A stretch of 31,457 nt of DNA from CAZMSQ01 sp964569025 (GCA_964569025.1 CAZMSQ010000027.1:1-31457), one strand, 5' to 3'. Shown: positions 17,244 through 25,567, counted from the stretch's first letter. Numbers and translations: made by a program. The notes: generated by a model from the letters alone, not told the origin.

Positions 17244-17642
17244 CTATTTTAGATTCAATTGCCAAGAAATTCCGAATTGGTCTATTACCCATCCAAATTT
17301 TTGGCTAAAACCATAATTATTTAAAGGCATTGTAATTTTACCGTTTTCAGATAGCTTTGAAAAAAGTCTACTCATTTCGTCCTCGTTCTCACAATTTATG
17401 TAGTTCGAAACGGCAGGGGAAAAATCCCAATCGTGAACTGGCGGGCTATCACTGCACATAAATAAATTTCCGTTCAGTTCGAATGTGGCCTGCATAATTT
17501 TTCCTTCAGCTACAGGTGCTCCATTTCCCCAACGACTTACATTAATGATTTTTGAATTCTCGAACAGCTCCACATAAAAATTCATTGCATTTTCTGCATT
17601 TCCATCTTGAAAAGTTAAAGACCTAATCATTTGATTTTCCAT
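17244..17642 (-). CDS. VOC-family (PhnB-like) protein
   Basis: 132 residues from ATG at 17642, where family sequence starts (MENQMIRSLTFQDGNAENAM). The pattern F.dGnaeeAmnFYvelFenSki, then P.aeGkimqA.F.lnG..fm, a middle block with the run DWDFSPAVSNYINCENEDEM, and C-terminal FGWVIDQFGISWQ is that of the PhnB/3-demethylubiquinone-methyltransferase-like fold (VOC superfamily). The catalytic role is unknown; many such proteins are uncharacterised. The gene is clearly AT-rich compared with its neighbours and isolated on the minus strand, which suggests recent transfer. The longer frame starting at 17744 adds 34 residues that look unrelated. Confidence 0.75.
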   Translation of the reverse strand: MENQMIRSLTFQDGNAENAMNFYVELFENSKIINVSRWGNGAPVAEGKIMQATFELNGNLFMCSDSPPVHDWDFSPAVSNYINCENEDEMSRLFSKLSENGKITMPLNNYGFSQKFGWVIDQFGISWQLNLK

Positions 17643-17724
17643 AATAGACTTATTTTGTGTAATCATCTTAATTAATCCCGGATTATATAGATTAACTTGA
17701 AGAAGATATCCAAGTCGGTTGGAA

Positions 17725-17912
17725 TCAAGCAACCAGTTCATCATTCAAATCCTTGTGTGACAGATAGCAGTCATTGAACGAGCCAATTTCTAAATAGAGT
17801 GACTCACGAAACCGGGCCACATATTTCACACTTTGTCGGTCATTATCAAGAAATAAATTTAGCTTGTTAACATCAGTAGATTTTACATATTGATTTTTCT
17901 GTATTTATCAGG
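17725..17912 (-). pseudogene. AT-rich gene fragment, product unknown
   Basis: On the minus strand a frame reads from inside the 3' end of the pseudouridine synthase gene to a TGA at 17725-17727. Its content is protein-like (KSTDVNKLNLFLDNDRQSVK, then FRESLYLEIGSFNDCYL and HKDLNDELVA). It has no ATG; a GTG at 17829 would give 34 residues. Composition is AT-rich like the VOC gene beside it. It is probably the tail of a gene brought in with, or broken by, the same event. I could not identify the family; an integrase/transposase C-terminus is a guess only. Confidence 0.3.
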
Positions 17913-18654
17913 AAAAATGCTTAAGCATGATAACTTCCTGATCAGTCAGGTGGCGGAATCTGCCGCGGGGGAGGTCTTTTTTTGTAAGGCCGCCGTAGTA
18001 GACGCGGTCCAAGCGGACGACCCGGTAGCCGAGGTGTTCGAAAATGCGACGCACGATACGGTTTCGGCCAATGTGGAGCTCAATTCCGACCTCATTGGTT
18101 TCTTTTCCCTCTACATAGGCGACGGAGTCAACTTGGGCGGGGCCGTCTTCGAGGGTGAGGCCATTTTTTATGGCGCGAAGGTGGGTTTCTGAAACTGGTT
18201 TGTCTAAAACGACGTGGTACACTTTTTTGACTTGATGCCGCGGATGTGCCAGCCGCTCGGCGAGGGAGCCGTCATTGGTGAGAACCAGCAGGCCGGTGGT
18301 GTCGCGGTCCAGACGGCCCACCGGGAAGACTCGCTCCCTGATTTTCTTGCTGACAATATCCAATACCGTCATGCGGCCCTGAGGGTCGCTGGCCGTGCAG
18401 ATGGTGTTTTTGGGTTTGTTGAGGAGAAGGTAGACCGGGGGTTCTTTTTGCTCCACTTTTCTGCCACGAAGGGTGACTTCGTCGCCAGGCAGGACGAGGG
18501 TGCCTGGTTGTTTGATGACCTCTCCATTGATGGTCACCAAGCCATTGCTGACATATTCATCGGCCTTGCGGCGAGAGCACAGTCCGGCTTGTGCCAGGTA
18601 TTTGTTGATGCGAATTCCGGCTGGCTGGCCTTCCGCGTCGGATTGCTTTTCCAT
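17908..18654 (-). CDS. Ribosomal pseudouridine synthase, RsuA/RluB family
   Basis: 248 residues from ATG at 18654 (the frame opens earlier, at 18696, inside the spacer). Residues ~14-60 are an S4 RNA-binding domain (IRINKYLAQAGLCSRRKADE). The catalytic motif GRLDRDTTGLL is at 113-123, with Asp116 as the expected nucleophile. Later family segments are KVYHVVLDKPV and GRNRIVRRIFEHLGYRVVRL. It converts a uridine in rRNA to pseudouridine; RluB (23S), RluE/F and RsuA (16S) cannot be told apart safely, though N-terminal S4 plus this length favours RluB. It is the last gene of the minus-strand run starting at pdxJ, 42 bp after the 5'-nucleotidase-like gene. Confidence 0.88.
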   Translation of the reverse strand: MEKQSDAEGQPAGIRINKYLAQAGLCSRRKADEYVSNGLVTINGEVIKQPGTLVLPGDEVTLRGRKVEQKEPPVYLLLNKPKNTICTASDPQGRMTVLDIVSKKIRERVFPVGRLDRDTTGLLVLTNDGSLAERLAHPRHQVKKVYHVVLDKPVSETHLRAIKNGLTLEDGPAQVDSVAYVEGKETNEVGIELHIGRNRIVRRIFEHLGYRVVRLDRVYYGGLTKKDLPRGRFRHLTDQEVIMLKHFS

Positions 18655-18696
18655 GAGGACCAAGGTAGGGAGAATCCCACATTCTCCGGAAGGCAA

Positions 18697-20067
18697 TCAG
18701 TCCAAGGCATCGATAATGGCTTGGCGCATACTTTCAACAGTCGGGTCTTGCGAAAAGGCTAGGTTTTGAACCCCCAGAAAGCGCTGCTGATTGAATGGGA
18801 GAGCTACCCAGCCATTTACGGCCAGCGTGTAGAGCGTGTCAGGGTTGATGACATTAGGGAATTGTCCTACCACATATTCTCCAGTTCGATTGGCCCAGTC
18901 AGTAAACCCATGCTGGTTTGCGATTGCACGGATGGCAGATAGCTGCGCTCCGGTCACCTGGGTGGTCTGCATGGCTCCATCAAATCGAATCAGGCTGTTA
19001 AAGGCTACCTTCCGAACCGGACCTTCGGTGAGATGCGAGCCAAATGTGGTATTGTTGATACACACGGCATCATACCCGCCAGCTTCATGGATGATGCGCA
19101 CAATTTCGTGCATCGTACCGACGGCATCAAACGATTGTGCTGAATGACCGACGATGGCCCGGTCGGATTCTGTCAGATAGATCGCTTCTGCATCAGCAAT
19201 TTCTGCTGCCATGCCGGCGTCCACACTTCCTGCCTGACTGAGGGGGATGACCTCATGGTCTATCTTCCACCCGTTGTCTGGATGCTGTGTGATGACCACT
19301 TTGTCAATCTGTGCTCCCCACCATCCCGTATGGAGGGCCAGCTTTCCGGGAGCATCCTGGCGGTGAATCAGATGGTCATGGCCGCCGATGAGCAGGCTGC
19401 CATAAGGCAACGCATCAAAGAGGTGCCTGTCACTGACAATGCCACCATGGTTGAGAATGATTTTGAATCCGCTGAATGAACTAAGGAAGAGCTGCTCGGC
19501 CAGTTGATCGCCATAGGCAATCGGATCCGGGAAGGTCCATTGGTCGCGGTGTACTTGTCGATAGGTGTTTAGGTCATTGGTGGCCATGCCTGCCAGAGTG
19601 AGTGGAATGCGGAAGTCGCTGACATTAAGGGTAGCATCGGCCAGCGCGCTGCCATCAGCTGCGGATGTGATATTTGAAAGGACCACAATCCCCAGCTCTT
19701 TCAAGCGGCGCACCACCTTTCGCAGATCGTCCTCAACAGCTCCTTCATGGTTGCCGATGTTAACCACAACCGGAGCCATTTGTGAGAGTCGCTCCAGAAA
19801 CTGCCATTCTACAACCCCTTCTGAGCGGGCTGTCACCACATTGCCGGACTCAAAGATGTCTCCGTTGATCAACACAAGAGGCGGCTCACCATTCTCCTCC
19901 CGAATCCGATTCACCTCTCCCAGGATGCTCGCCAACCGCTCATGGGCGGAGTGGAGGTCAGCCATGCACAGCAAAGTCAGGCTGGGTGGCGCAGCTTCAT
20001 TGTCAGGAGACGAACAACCGATGGCAAAGAAAAATGACACGAGCAGAAGGTACGGTATTTGTTTCAC
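18697..20067 (-). CDS. 5'-nucleotidase/metallophosphoesterase lipoprotein
   Basis: 456 residues. It begins with a lipoprotein signal (LLLVSFFFAIGC, Cys18) followed by SSPDNE, an acidic stretch of the sort that sends Bacteroidota lipoproteins to the outer membrane or surface. The calcineurin-like metallophosphoesterase motifs are present: D37-x-H39, GD at 69-70, GNHE at 105-108, His207 in NHGG, and GGHDH with His230 and His232. The C-terminal part (~290-456) matches the 5'-nucleotidase substrate-binding domain (VAFNSLIRFDGA and TLYTLAVNGWVAL). It probably hydrolyses nucleotides or related phosphate esters outside the inner membrane. It is 18 bp downstream of the aminotransferase gene on the same strand. 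Confidence 0.85.
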   Translation of the reverse strand: MKQIPYLLLVSFFFAIGCSSPDNEAAPPSLTLLCMADLHSAHERLASILGEVNRIREENGEPPLVLINGDIFESGNVVTARSEGVVEWQFLERLSQMAPVVVNIGNHEGAVEDDLRKVVRRLKELGIVVLSNITSAADGSALADATLNVSDFRIPLTLAGMATNDLNTYRQVHRDQWTFPDPIAYGDQLAEQLFLSSFSGFKIILNHGGIVSDRHLFDALPYGSLLIGGHDHLIHRQDAPGKLALHTGWWGAQIDKVVITQHPDNGWKIDHEVIPLSQAGSVDAGMAAEIADAEAIYLTESDRAIVGHSAQSFDAVGTMHEIVRIIHEAGGYDAVCINNTTFGSHLTEGPVRKVAFNSLIRFDGAMQTTQVTGAQLSAIRAIANQHGFTDWANRTGEYVVGQFPNVINPDTLYTLAVNGWVALPFNQQRFLGVQNLAFSQDPTVESMRQAIIDALD

Positions 20068-20085
20068 GAGTGATTGATTTTTGTG

Positions 20086-21000
20086 TCAGCGATGCCATTC
20101 CGGAAGAGGGGTTCCGTCGTGGAGCGTGCGCTCTCGAAAGGCCTCACGGAGACGAGAAAAAACTGAGGGAATGTTCAGTGGCACAAGTTCCCGACCGTCG
20201 ATGCTTCCTACGGGGGTGAGCTCACCCATGGTGCCGGTCACGAAAACCTCATCAGCAGTGTAACATTCGGTCAGCGAAATGTTGCGCTCGCGGGCAGGGA
20301 TGCCCTGTTCACGTGCCAGCTCAAGGACCAATCCGCGCGTGATGCCAGGCAGGCAAGCATCGGCATGGGGTGTGAGCAGCGCACCATTTTTTGAGAGAAA
20401 AATATTGGTGCCGTTGGTCTCAGCCACAAATCCATATGCATCCAACATCAGGGCGCTGTCAGCACCGGCCACATTGGCCTCAATTTTTGCGAGAATGTTG
20501 TTGAGGAGGTTGTTGTGGTGAATTTTGGAGTCGAGAAATGCCGGAGAATTTCGCCTGACAGAGGCTGTGATCAGTGTGATGCCACCGTCATTGTCATAGA
20601 CCGGCGCCTTCCACTCTGCTAGCACAATCAGGGTGCAACCGCTCTGGTTGAGGCGCGGATCCATGCCGGACGTGATTTTCTCCCCCCGCGTCAAGGTCAG
20701 GCGAATATGCGCACCATCTCTCATGCCGTTTGCCTCAAGGGTATTGAAAATGGCTTCTTTGATATAGTCTTCATCCGGGATACCCTCAAATGCCAGCGCT
20801 TTTGCTGAATCCATCAGCCTTCTAAGGTGGCGGTCAAGGCAGAAAATGCGACCGTTGTACACGCGCAGTCCTTCCCAAACGGCATCGCCCCCTTGTACGG
20901 ATGAATCGAAGACCGAAACCTTGGCTTGTTCGCGAGGGCAGAGGCAATGGCCGACCCAGACCTGTATGTTGGCATTGCGCGGATCAAATTGCTGGAGCAT
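20086..21000 (-). CDS. Class IV aminotransferase (IlvE / D-amino acid transaminase fold)
   Basis: 304 residues, the normal family length. It is a PLP enzyme of fold type IV. Lys159 in LDSKIHHNNLLNN is the expected Schiff-base lysine, and Glu194 in GFVAETNGTNIF is the glutamate that contacts the PLP pyridine nitrogen. LPGITR and GTMGELTPV supply the phosphate-binding loops. The early segment QGGDAVWEGLRVYNGRIFCL is typical. Branched-chain aminotransferase is the most common role, but aminodeoxychorismate lyase and D-amino acid transaminase share this fold, so no gene symbol is given. The gene lies 33 bp after the sulfotransferase-like gene and downstream of pdxJ, which supports PLP synthesis. 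Confidence 0.85.
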   Translation of the reverse strand: MLQQFDPRNANIQVWVGHCLCPREQAKVSVFDSSVQGGDAVWEGLRVYNGRIFCLDRHLRRLMDSAKALAFEGIPDEDYIKEAIFNTLEANGMRDGAHIRLTLTRGEKITSGMDPRLNQSGCTLIVLAEWKAPVYDNDGGITLITASVRRNSPAFLDSKIHHNNLLNNILAKIEANVAGADSALMLDAYGFVAETNGTNIFLSKNGALLTPHADACLPGITRGLVLELAREQGIPARERNISLTECYTADEVFVTGTMGELTPVGSIDGRELVPLNIPSVFSRLREAFRERTLHDGTPLPEWHR

Positions 21001-21033
21001 GAAGATGAGATTTGAAGTGATTGGAGAATGGGC

Positions 21034-21750
21034 TCAAACCAGACGCACTGCGTGAAGCTTGTGGTACAGCGGCAGGGCTTCTTTGAGGATAGACTGGTAT
21101 TGTTCGGGAAATGGCGCTGTCTGAGCAGGTGGTGACCTGAATCCTGTCGACCGGTGGACGCTGCTGTACCAATGGACTGCCCACACGCCATCTTCGGGAC
21201 GCGGCCCCGCAGGCCATGAAAGCATGGCGGGGTCGGGTTCTATGCCCAGTGCCTGGCACAGTTGTGGCAGCATAGCCGGCGGGTCGGCAAGGAGATCGCC
21301 CGAATCTAGGACGACCACCTGCTCTCCGGCAGCGGTGAGGGAGTTGTAGAGAGTCACCTGTTGATTCAGCCCGATGTCGGACAACGCAACCTTCGGTCGC
21401 ACCCGTGCGTAGGAGGCGATGATGGATCGAGGGTCGCGGATGAGGAAAAGGTGGGTCATGCCTCTCAGGGCACCCAAATCCACTTGCAAGAAATGATGCG
21501 CCATGTTTTTAAAAAATATGACCGGTGTTGCGCATTCTCCTCTCATACAATTTTTAATGACGCGGTCGCCGTCGCTATCTTGCGATTGGAGAATGTCTTC
21601 TCGTCCCGGATGGTTTGCCCCGCTTACACGCAGATAATGGGCATAGAGAGGTTCATCAACGACTGTTGTGTCACTCCGGCTCGCAAAACTGTACATCAGA
21701 GCGGTGGAGATATTCCGGGGGCCTGACAGTAAGTTGATTCTGGTGGTCAT
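21034..21750 (-). CDS. Sulfotransferase-like P-loop protein
   Basis: 238 residues from ATG at 21750, which overlaps the pdxJ stop (ATGA); the frame opens earlier at 21819, within pdxJ. The N-terminal loop LLSGPRNISTALMYSF (7-22) resembles the sulfotransferase 5'-phosphosulfate-binding loop, and FLIRDPRSIIASY (102-114) matches the 3'-phosphate-binding segment. The family is annotated as sulfotransferase-like, but the acceptor and even the activity are unproven. Its place between pdxJ and the class IV aminotransferase is notable. From memory, plants carry proteins in which a similar P-loop domain is fused to a class IV aminotransferase domain, which would support a functional link. Probably cytoplasmic: no signal peptide. 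Confidence 0.72.
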   Translation of the reverse strand: MTTRINLLSGPRNISTALMYSFASRSDTTVVDEPLYAHYLRVSGANHPGREDILQSQDSDGDRVIKNCMRGECATPVIFFKNMAHHFLQVDLGALRGMTHLFLIRDPRSIIASYARVRPKVALSDIGLNQQVTLYNSLTAAGEQVVVLDSGDLLADPPAMLPQLCQALGIEPDPAMLSWPAGPRPEDGVWAVHWYSSVHRSTGFRSPPAQTAPFPEQYQSILKEALPLYHKLHAVRLV

Positions 21751-22469
21751 GTGGCAGGTTGGAGACGTTGAAGGTACATCTGGATGGTGTTTCGCAGGCC
21801 GTAGTACAGCGCATCGCAAATCAGGGCATGGCCGATAGATACTTCGAGCAGCCCTGGGACATGTTCGCAGTAAAATTCCAGGTTGTACAGGTTGAGATCG
21901 TGTCCTGCATTCAGGCCGAGGCCCATATCGAGGGCCATTCGGGCTGCTTCGGCGTGGGGGCCTACTGCGGCTTCCGGATTGGAGTGATATGCTTGGGCGT
22001 AGTTGCCTGTGTAGAGTTCGATGCGATCTACGCCAGCTGCATGGGCGCCTTCGACCATGGCGGGGACGGGGTCCAGAAAGACTGAGACCCGAATACCAGC
22101 ATCCTGGAGTTTGGCGGTGATGCGCTTGAGCGATTCGCCGTTTGAGATGGTATCCCAGCCGCTGTCAGAGGTTAATGCCCCCGGCGGATCTGGCACCAGC
22201 GTGCATTGGTGGGGGCGATGGGTCAGCACCAGTTGTAAAAATTCGGGAGTGGGATTGCCTTCTATATTGAATTCGGTAGTGACAATTTCGCGTAGCATGG
22301 GAATGTCACTGTAGCGGATGTGGCGCTCGTCAGGTCGCGGATGGACCGTGATTCCCTGAGCCCCGAATGCCTCGCAGTCGCGAGCCACTTGCCGGAGATC
22401 TGGCACCTGACCGCCACGGGAATTGCGCAACAACGCAACTTTATTGATATTTACACTTAACTTAGTCAT
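21747..22469 (-). CDS. pdxJ: Pyridoxine 5'-phosphate synthase
   Basis: 240 residues from ATG at 22469 (the frame opens at 22514). PdxJ condenses 1-deoxyxylulose 5-phosphate with 3-amino-2-oxopropyl phosphate to pyridoxine 5'-phosphate in the DXP-dependent vitamin B6 route. Family motifs are SVNINKVALLRNSRGG at the start, ITVHPRPDERHI (His43, Arg45), FNIEGNP (Glu70), and GLNAGHDLNLYN (His190), equivalent to the catalytic His/Glu/His set. The gene begins a minus-strand run in which the next two products are a P-loop protein (ATGA overlap) and a PLP-dependent aminotransferase. It diverges from the CPBP protease gene with only 39 bp between start codons. Confidence 0.93.
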   Translation of the reverse strand: MTKLSVNINKVALLRNSRGGQVPDLRQVARDCEAFGAQGITVHPRPDERHIRYSDIPMLREIVTTEFNIEGNPTPEFLQLVLTHRPHQCTLVPDPPGALTSDSGWDTISNGESLKRITAKLQDAGIRVSVFLDPVPAMVEGAHAAGVDRIELYTGNYAQAYHSNPEAAVGPHAEAARMALDMGLGLNAGHDLNLYNLEFYCEHVPGLLEVSIGHALICDALYYGLRNTIQMYLQRLQPAT

Positions 22470-22508
22470 TTTGTCCTGTTTTTTTCCAGTACCACAAGTA
22501 TACTGAGA

Positions 22509-23447
22509 ATGCACGTGGAATCCGGAGCCGACCGCTCAAATTTTTCGATGCCTCCACCATTGGTCCTTGCTCTTTTGGTGGTGGTCCTGCTGGTTTCGGT
22601 CACAGTGGGCAGTCTGCTGGTCGTGGCTGTGGGCACTGCCTTTGGGTTCGACATGACCAACTTCGGGGCTGATGCCGGAGTGCTGACCACATCTGCAGAT
22701 CGAAACCGCCTCAGGCTGGTGGCCGGTCTGAATCAGGTGTTCACGTTTCTGCTTCCGGCCATGGCGCTCGCGTGGATTGTACACCGTGGCCATGCCCTGC
22801 GCTACCTGAATCTTTCTCGGTTACCAGGTCTTCGCCTGACCATGGTCAGTGCGTTGTTCATGATATCGACCTTCCCGCTGGCACAGGTGCTCTATCAGTG
22901 GAACAGCCAATTGCCCCTTCCAAACTGGATGATGGATCTCGAGAACTCAACCAATGCCCTCATATCAGCTTTGCTTGTCGCTGACGGGTTGCCAGAGCTA
23001 TTTGCAAACCTGATTCTCATCGGTATCATCCCTGCATTGGGTGAAGAATTCCTATTTCGGGGTATCTTGCAGAAAGAACTGGAGCGATGGACTGGCTCAG
23101 GATGGATGGCAGTATGGATTGCAGCCATTATTTTTTCAGCCATTCACTTCCAGTTTCAGGGATTTCTCCCTAGGGTTGCGCTTGGGGCTGCTCTGGGGTA
23201 TGTGTATCTCTGGACGGGCAATCTGTGGGTGCCGGTATTGGCTCATTTGCTGAATAACGGCCTGCAGGTCATCGTGCAGTACGTTACCAAAACAGATGTG
23301 GCAGGTATCAACCCGGAAGATGCCACGCCCGTCCCATGGTGGATTGTTGCCGGGTCAATGCTTTTGATGACCGGGCTCGCCATGTCATTGGTTGCGCATT
23401 TCCGGACCCGTTCGAACAAAACTGAAGACTACGCCTTCCGGGGCTGA
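22509..23447 (+). CDS. CPBP-family intramembrane metalloprotease
   Basis: 312 residues, multi-pass. The CPBP (Abi/Rce1-like) signature is intact: GEEFLFRG with Glu179, Glu180 and Arg184, FSAIHF with His213, and LAHLLNN with His246 and Asn250. Hydrophobic segments lie at ~17-45, 72-92, 107-127, 160-178, 198-212, 220-240 and 283-300. Family members cleave prenylated or membrane-bound peptides; some handle bacteriocin maturation or self-protection. Here the gene heads an operon with cdsA (4 bp downstream) and psd, so a role in envelope maintenance is more likely than immunity. ATG at 22509 is used; Met14 is possible. Confidence 0.87.
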   Translation: MHVESGADRSNFSMPPPLVLALLVVVLLVSVTVGSLLVVAVGTAFGFDMTNFGADAGVLTTSADRNRLRLVAGLNQVFTFLLPAMALAWIVHRGHALRYLNLSRLPGLRLTMVSALFMISTFPLAQVLYQWNSQLPLPNWMMDLENSTNALISALLVADGLPELFANLILIGIIPALGEEFLFRGILQKELERWTGSGWMAVWIAAIIFSAIHFQFQGFLPRVALGAALGYVYLWTGNLWVPVLAHLLNNGLQVIVQYVTKTDVAGINPEDATPVPWWIVAGSMLLMTGLAMSLVAHFRTRSNKTEDYAFRG

Positions 23448-23451
23448 AGCC

Positions 23452-24285
23452 ATGACGAAACCATTCCTTCAACGCACCATTACCGCGGTATTCATCGTGG
23501 GCATTATGACAGCCGGGATTCTGTCGGGGGGCATGACGTCGTGGCTGCTGTTTCTGATGATTGCCGGACTTTGCCTGACTGAGCTCAAGCGACTCCTGAT
23601 TGGTAACAAGCTGAATTGGCGTGCCGCGATGTTTATTTTCACAGGCCTCATTCCTTGTCTGACGGGTGGATTTATCCTGTATGCTCCACCCGCTATGGCT
23701 GGATACCTGACAAGCATAGCGCTGACGACCCTGTTAGCGCTTTGGGTGTTCATCTGGATACTTGCAGAACTCCTTTTTCCGGAAAAAAAACCTTATGCCA
23801 CTGTCAGGAAGGCCTTCTTCGGATTCTTTTATATCGGTTTGCCATTCAGTATTTTGCCGTTTATGGTTCAGATTGACGGAACGTATTCAGCAGGCCTGCT
23901 GTTTGGATTTGTGGCTTTGATTTGGGTATTCGATTCTGGCTCGTATGTGGTAGGCACTACATTTGGTCGGACGAAAATCATGCCGGCGGTTTCACCTGGT
24001 AAAACGTGGGAAGGGGCATTGGGTGGACTGGTTTCAGCCATGGCGATAAGTGTGTTGATTTACAGGGTTTTTGATGTGCTGACTGAGGTTGATTGGTTGG
24101 TGGTGGCAGTCCTGACCTCTGTATTCGGGCTTCTGGGTGATCTTGTAGAGTCATCGCTCAAGCGTCATTATCAATGGAAAGATTCCGGCTCACTTTTACC
24201 CGGCCATGGAGGGATGCTCGACCGGTTTGACTCGCTTATTTTTGCAATTCCATTTACGGGGGCCTACCTCCTTTTTATTGCCTGA
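23452..24285 (+). CDS. cdsA: Phosphatidate cytidylyltransferase
   Basis: 277 residues from ATG at 23452, four bases after the CPBP stop. CdsA makes CDP-diacylglycerol from phosphatidate and CTP at the inner membrane, the branch point for all phospholipids. The family signature is complete near the C-terminus: S235-LKR, then KD at 243-244, LLPGHGG at 248-254 and DR at 257-258. SPGKTWEGALGG precedes it. About seven or eight membrane segments fill the rest. It is followed 13 bp later by psd, so this operon supplies two steps of phosphatidylethanolamine synthesis; the serine synthase step is elsewhere. Confidence 0.93.
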   Translation: MTKPFLQRTITAVFIVGIMTAGILSGGMTSWLLFLMIAGLCLTELKRLLIGNKLNWRAAMFIFTGLIPCLTGGFILYAPPAMAGYLTSIALTTLLALWVFIWILAELLFPEKKPYATVRKAFFGFFYIGLPFSILPFMVQIDGTYSAGLLFGFVALIWVFDSGSYVVGTTFGRTKIMPAVSPGKTWEGALGGLVSAMAISVLIYRVFDVLTEVDWLVVAVLTSVFGLLGDLVESSLKRHYQWKDSGSLLPGHGGMLDRFDSLIFAIPFTGAYLLFIA

Positions 24286-24298
24286 AAAATTCAAACTC

Positions 24299-24949
24299 AT
24301 GCATATCCACCACGAGGGCCACGCTTATCTCGCATTCTCCGGCATCACCCTTCTCCTTTTAACCGCCATTTCCTTTTATTTCGAGGTGCCGGCCCTGAGT
24401 CTTCTGAACCTTCCAGTTTTATTTTTCTTCATCTTTTCCCTCCAGTTTTTCCGAAACCCTACGCGTCCGATTCGAGAGGTGTCAGACCATTTGGTGTATG
24501 CCCCTGCAGATGGTAAAATTGTTGCGATTGAGGAGGTTGTGGAGAATGAATACTTCAAGGACAAACGCATTCAGGTGTCTATTTTCATGTCGCCCCTCAA
24601 TGTGCATGTCAACCGCAATCCAATCAGCGGCACAGTCACCTGGAATGCATATCACCCCGGGAAATACCTTGTAGCTTGGCACCCAAAGTCTTCTACGGAG
24701 AATGAGCGTACCACTGTGGTGATAGAGGGGGTCAAAGGGCAGGTCCTGTTGCGGCAGATTGCCGGGGCGGTGGCCCGGCGCATTGCAAATTATCTGGAAG
24801 TGGGGCAGAAAGTGGAGCAAGGAAGTGAGATGGGTTTTATCAAGTTTGGTTCAAGAGTTGACGTGTTCTTGCCTCTCGATGCAAAGATTCAGGTGAGCGT
24901 TGGCCAGAAGTCGGTCGGGAACACTACCATTCTGGCAAAATTTGTTTGA
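24299..24949 (+). CDS. psd: Phosphatidylserine decarboxylase (short form)
   Basis: 216 residues from ATG at 24299; the frame opens earlier inside cdsA. This is the short Psd type with two N-terminal membrane segments (~10-50), then FRNPTRP, YAPADGKI, FMSPLNVHVNRNP and the C-terminal FGSRVDVFLP. Self-cleavage between Gly184 and Ser185 would give the pyruvoyl group on the small subunit. The enzyme makes phosphatidylethanolamine, a major Bacteroidota lipid. It ends the CPBP-cdsA-psd operon. Confidence 0.92.
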   Translation: MHIHHEGHAYLAFSGITLLLLTAISFYFEVPALSLLNLPVLFFFIFSLQFFRNPTRPIREVSDHLVYAPADGKIVAIEEVVENEYFKDKRIQVSIFMSPLNVHVNRNPISGTVTWNAYHPGKYLVAWHPKSSTENERTTVVIEGVKGQVLLRQIAGAVARRIANYLEVGQKVEQGSEMGFIKFGSRVDVFLPLDAKIQVSVGQKSVGNTTILAKFV

Positions 24950-24964
24950 ATTTTTCGGCAACCA

Positions 24965-24995
24965 TTGTAAGTAAACACAAATTGTCGTATTTTTG
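24965..24995 (+). promoter_or_regulatory. Bacteroidota-type promoter, very short leader
   Basis: TTG (24965-24967), 20 bp, then TATTTTTG (24988-24995), a perfect fit to TTG-N19/20-TAnnTTTG. Initiation would fall about 5 bp downstream, leaving only a handful of bases before the ATG at 25006, so the mRNA may be nearly leaderless. The sequence from 24981 closely matches the typA promoter. Confidence 0.7.
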
Positions 24996-25005
24996 AGGAA
25001 AAAGA

Positions 25006-25371
25006 ATGCCATTACGTGATGATTTCCCGCCAGCGGGGTCTGATTACCTCGGTGGCACCAGTGATGGGTGGGAATACCGCACGGTTTTTTCCGGCACGAC
25101 GCTCGAGGCAAGTTATGCTATGGTGGTTCAGTTTCTGAAGGAGGAGGGGTACGGTAATGTTCCCATTCCTGCCACCGCTCTGGATTTGGCGCTTTTTCGG
25201 CATCCGCGCCGCCATGCTCAGTTTATATTGGTGGCAGAGCCGGGGTATGTGCACAATCCGGTTCGGATTCTGTTTCACTCCCACAGCAATCGGCAAAAGG
25301 ACCTGATTTTGTGTGTGTATAATGAGAATGCGCCTCATCATTTATTGAGGTTTCACGGGGTAGGGGGGTGA
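25006..25371 (+). CDS. Hypothetical small protein, possibly frameshifted at its 3' end
   Basis: 121 residues from ATG at 25006, just downstream of a strong promoter. No domain is recognised and there is no signal peptide. It reads as a compact cytoplasmic protein (GWEYRTVFSGTTLEASYAMV, then ILFHSHSNRQKDLILCVYNE). It ends GVGG at a run of six G (25363-25368). With one G fewer, the frame would continue with DVLVTDDFRRWKGRPSE to a TGA at 25421-25423, which looks like a natural C-terminus. The true product may therefore be 17 residues longer. Confidence 0.65.
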   Translation: MPLRDDFPPAGSDYLGGTSDGWEYRTVFSGTTLEASYAMVVQFLKEEGYGNVPIPATALDLALFRHPRRHAQFILVAEPGYVHNPVRILFHSHSNRQKDLILCVYNENAPHHLLRFHGVGG

Positions 25372-25567
25372 TGTGCTGGTGACTGATGATTTCAGACGCT
25401 GGAAGGGGAGGCCTTCTGAATGAGGGTTTGGAGTGGATAGCCCTTGTGGATGTGAGACATGATGGGTGAGAGTTGGAAAGATTGGGGGCGCACTGAACTC
25501 AGGGCATCGAGAAAGTGTTTTTTGTTTTTTCACTCAGGCATTTTCAACAGGGAAAAAATAGTTGCAT

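Noticed and set aside
22509..23447. CPBP protease as bacteriocin immunity or phage-defence gene
   Set aside because: No bacteriocin or defence genes are nearby; the gene is tightly linked to cdsA and psd, so an envelope role is simpler.
25342..25533. 63-codon minus-strand frame upstream of ybaB
   Set aside because: Very rich in Pro and Ser with no recognisable feature; it partly overlaps the better-supported frameshifted tail of the plus-strand gene.
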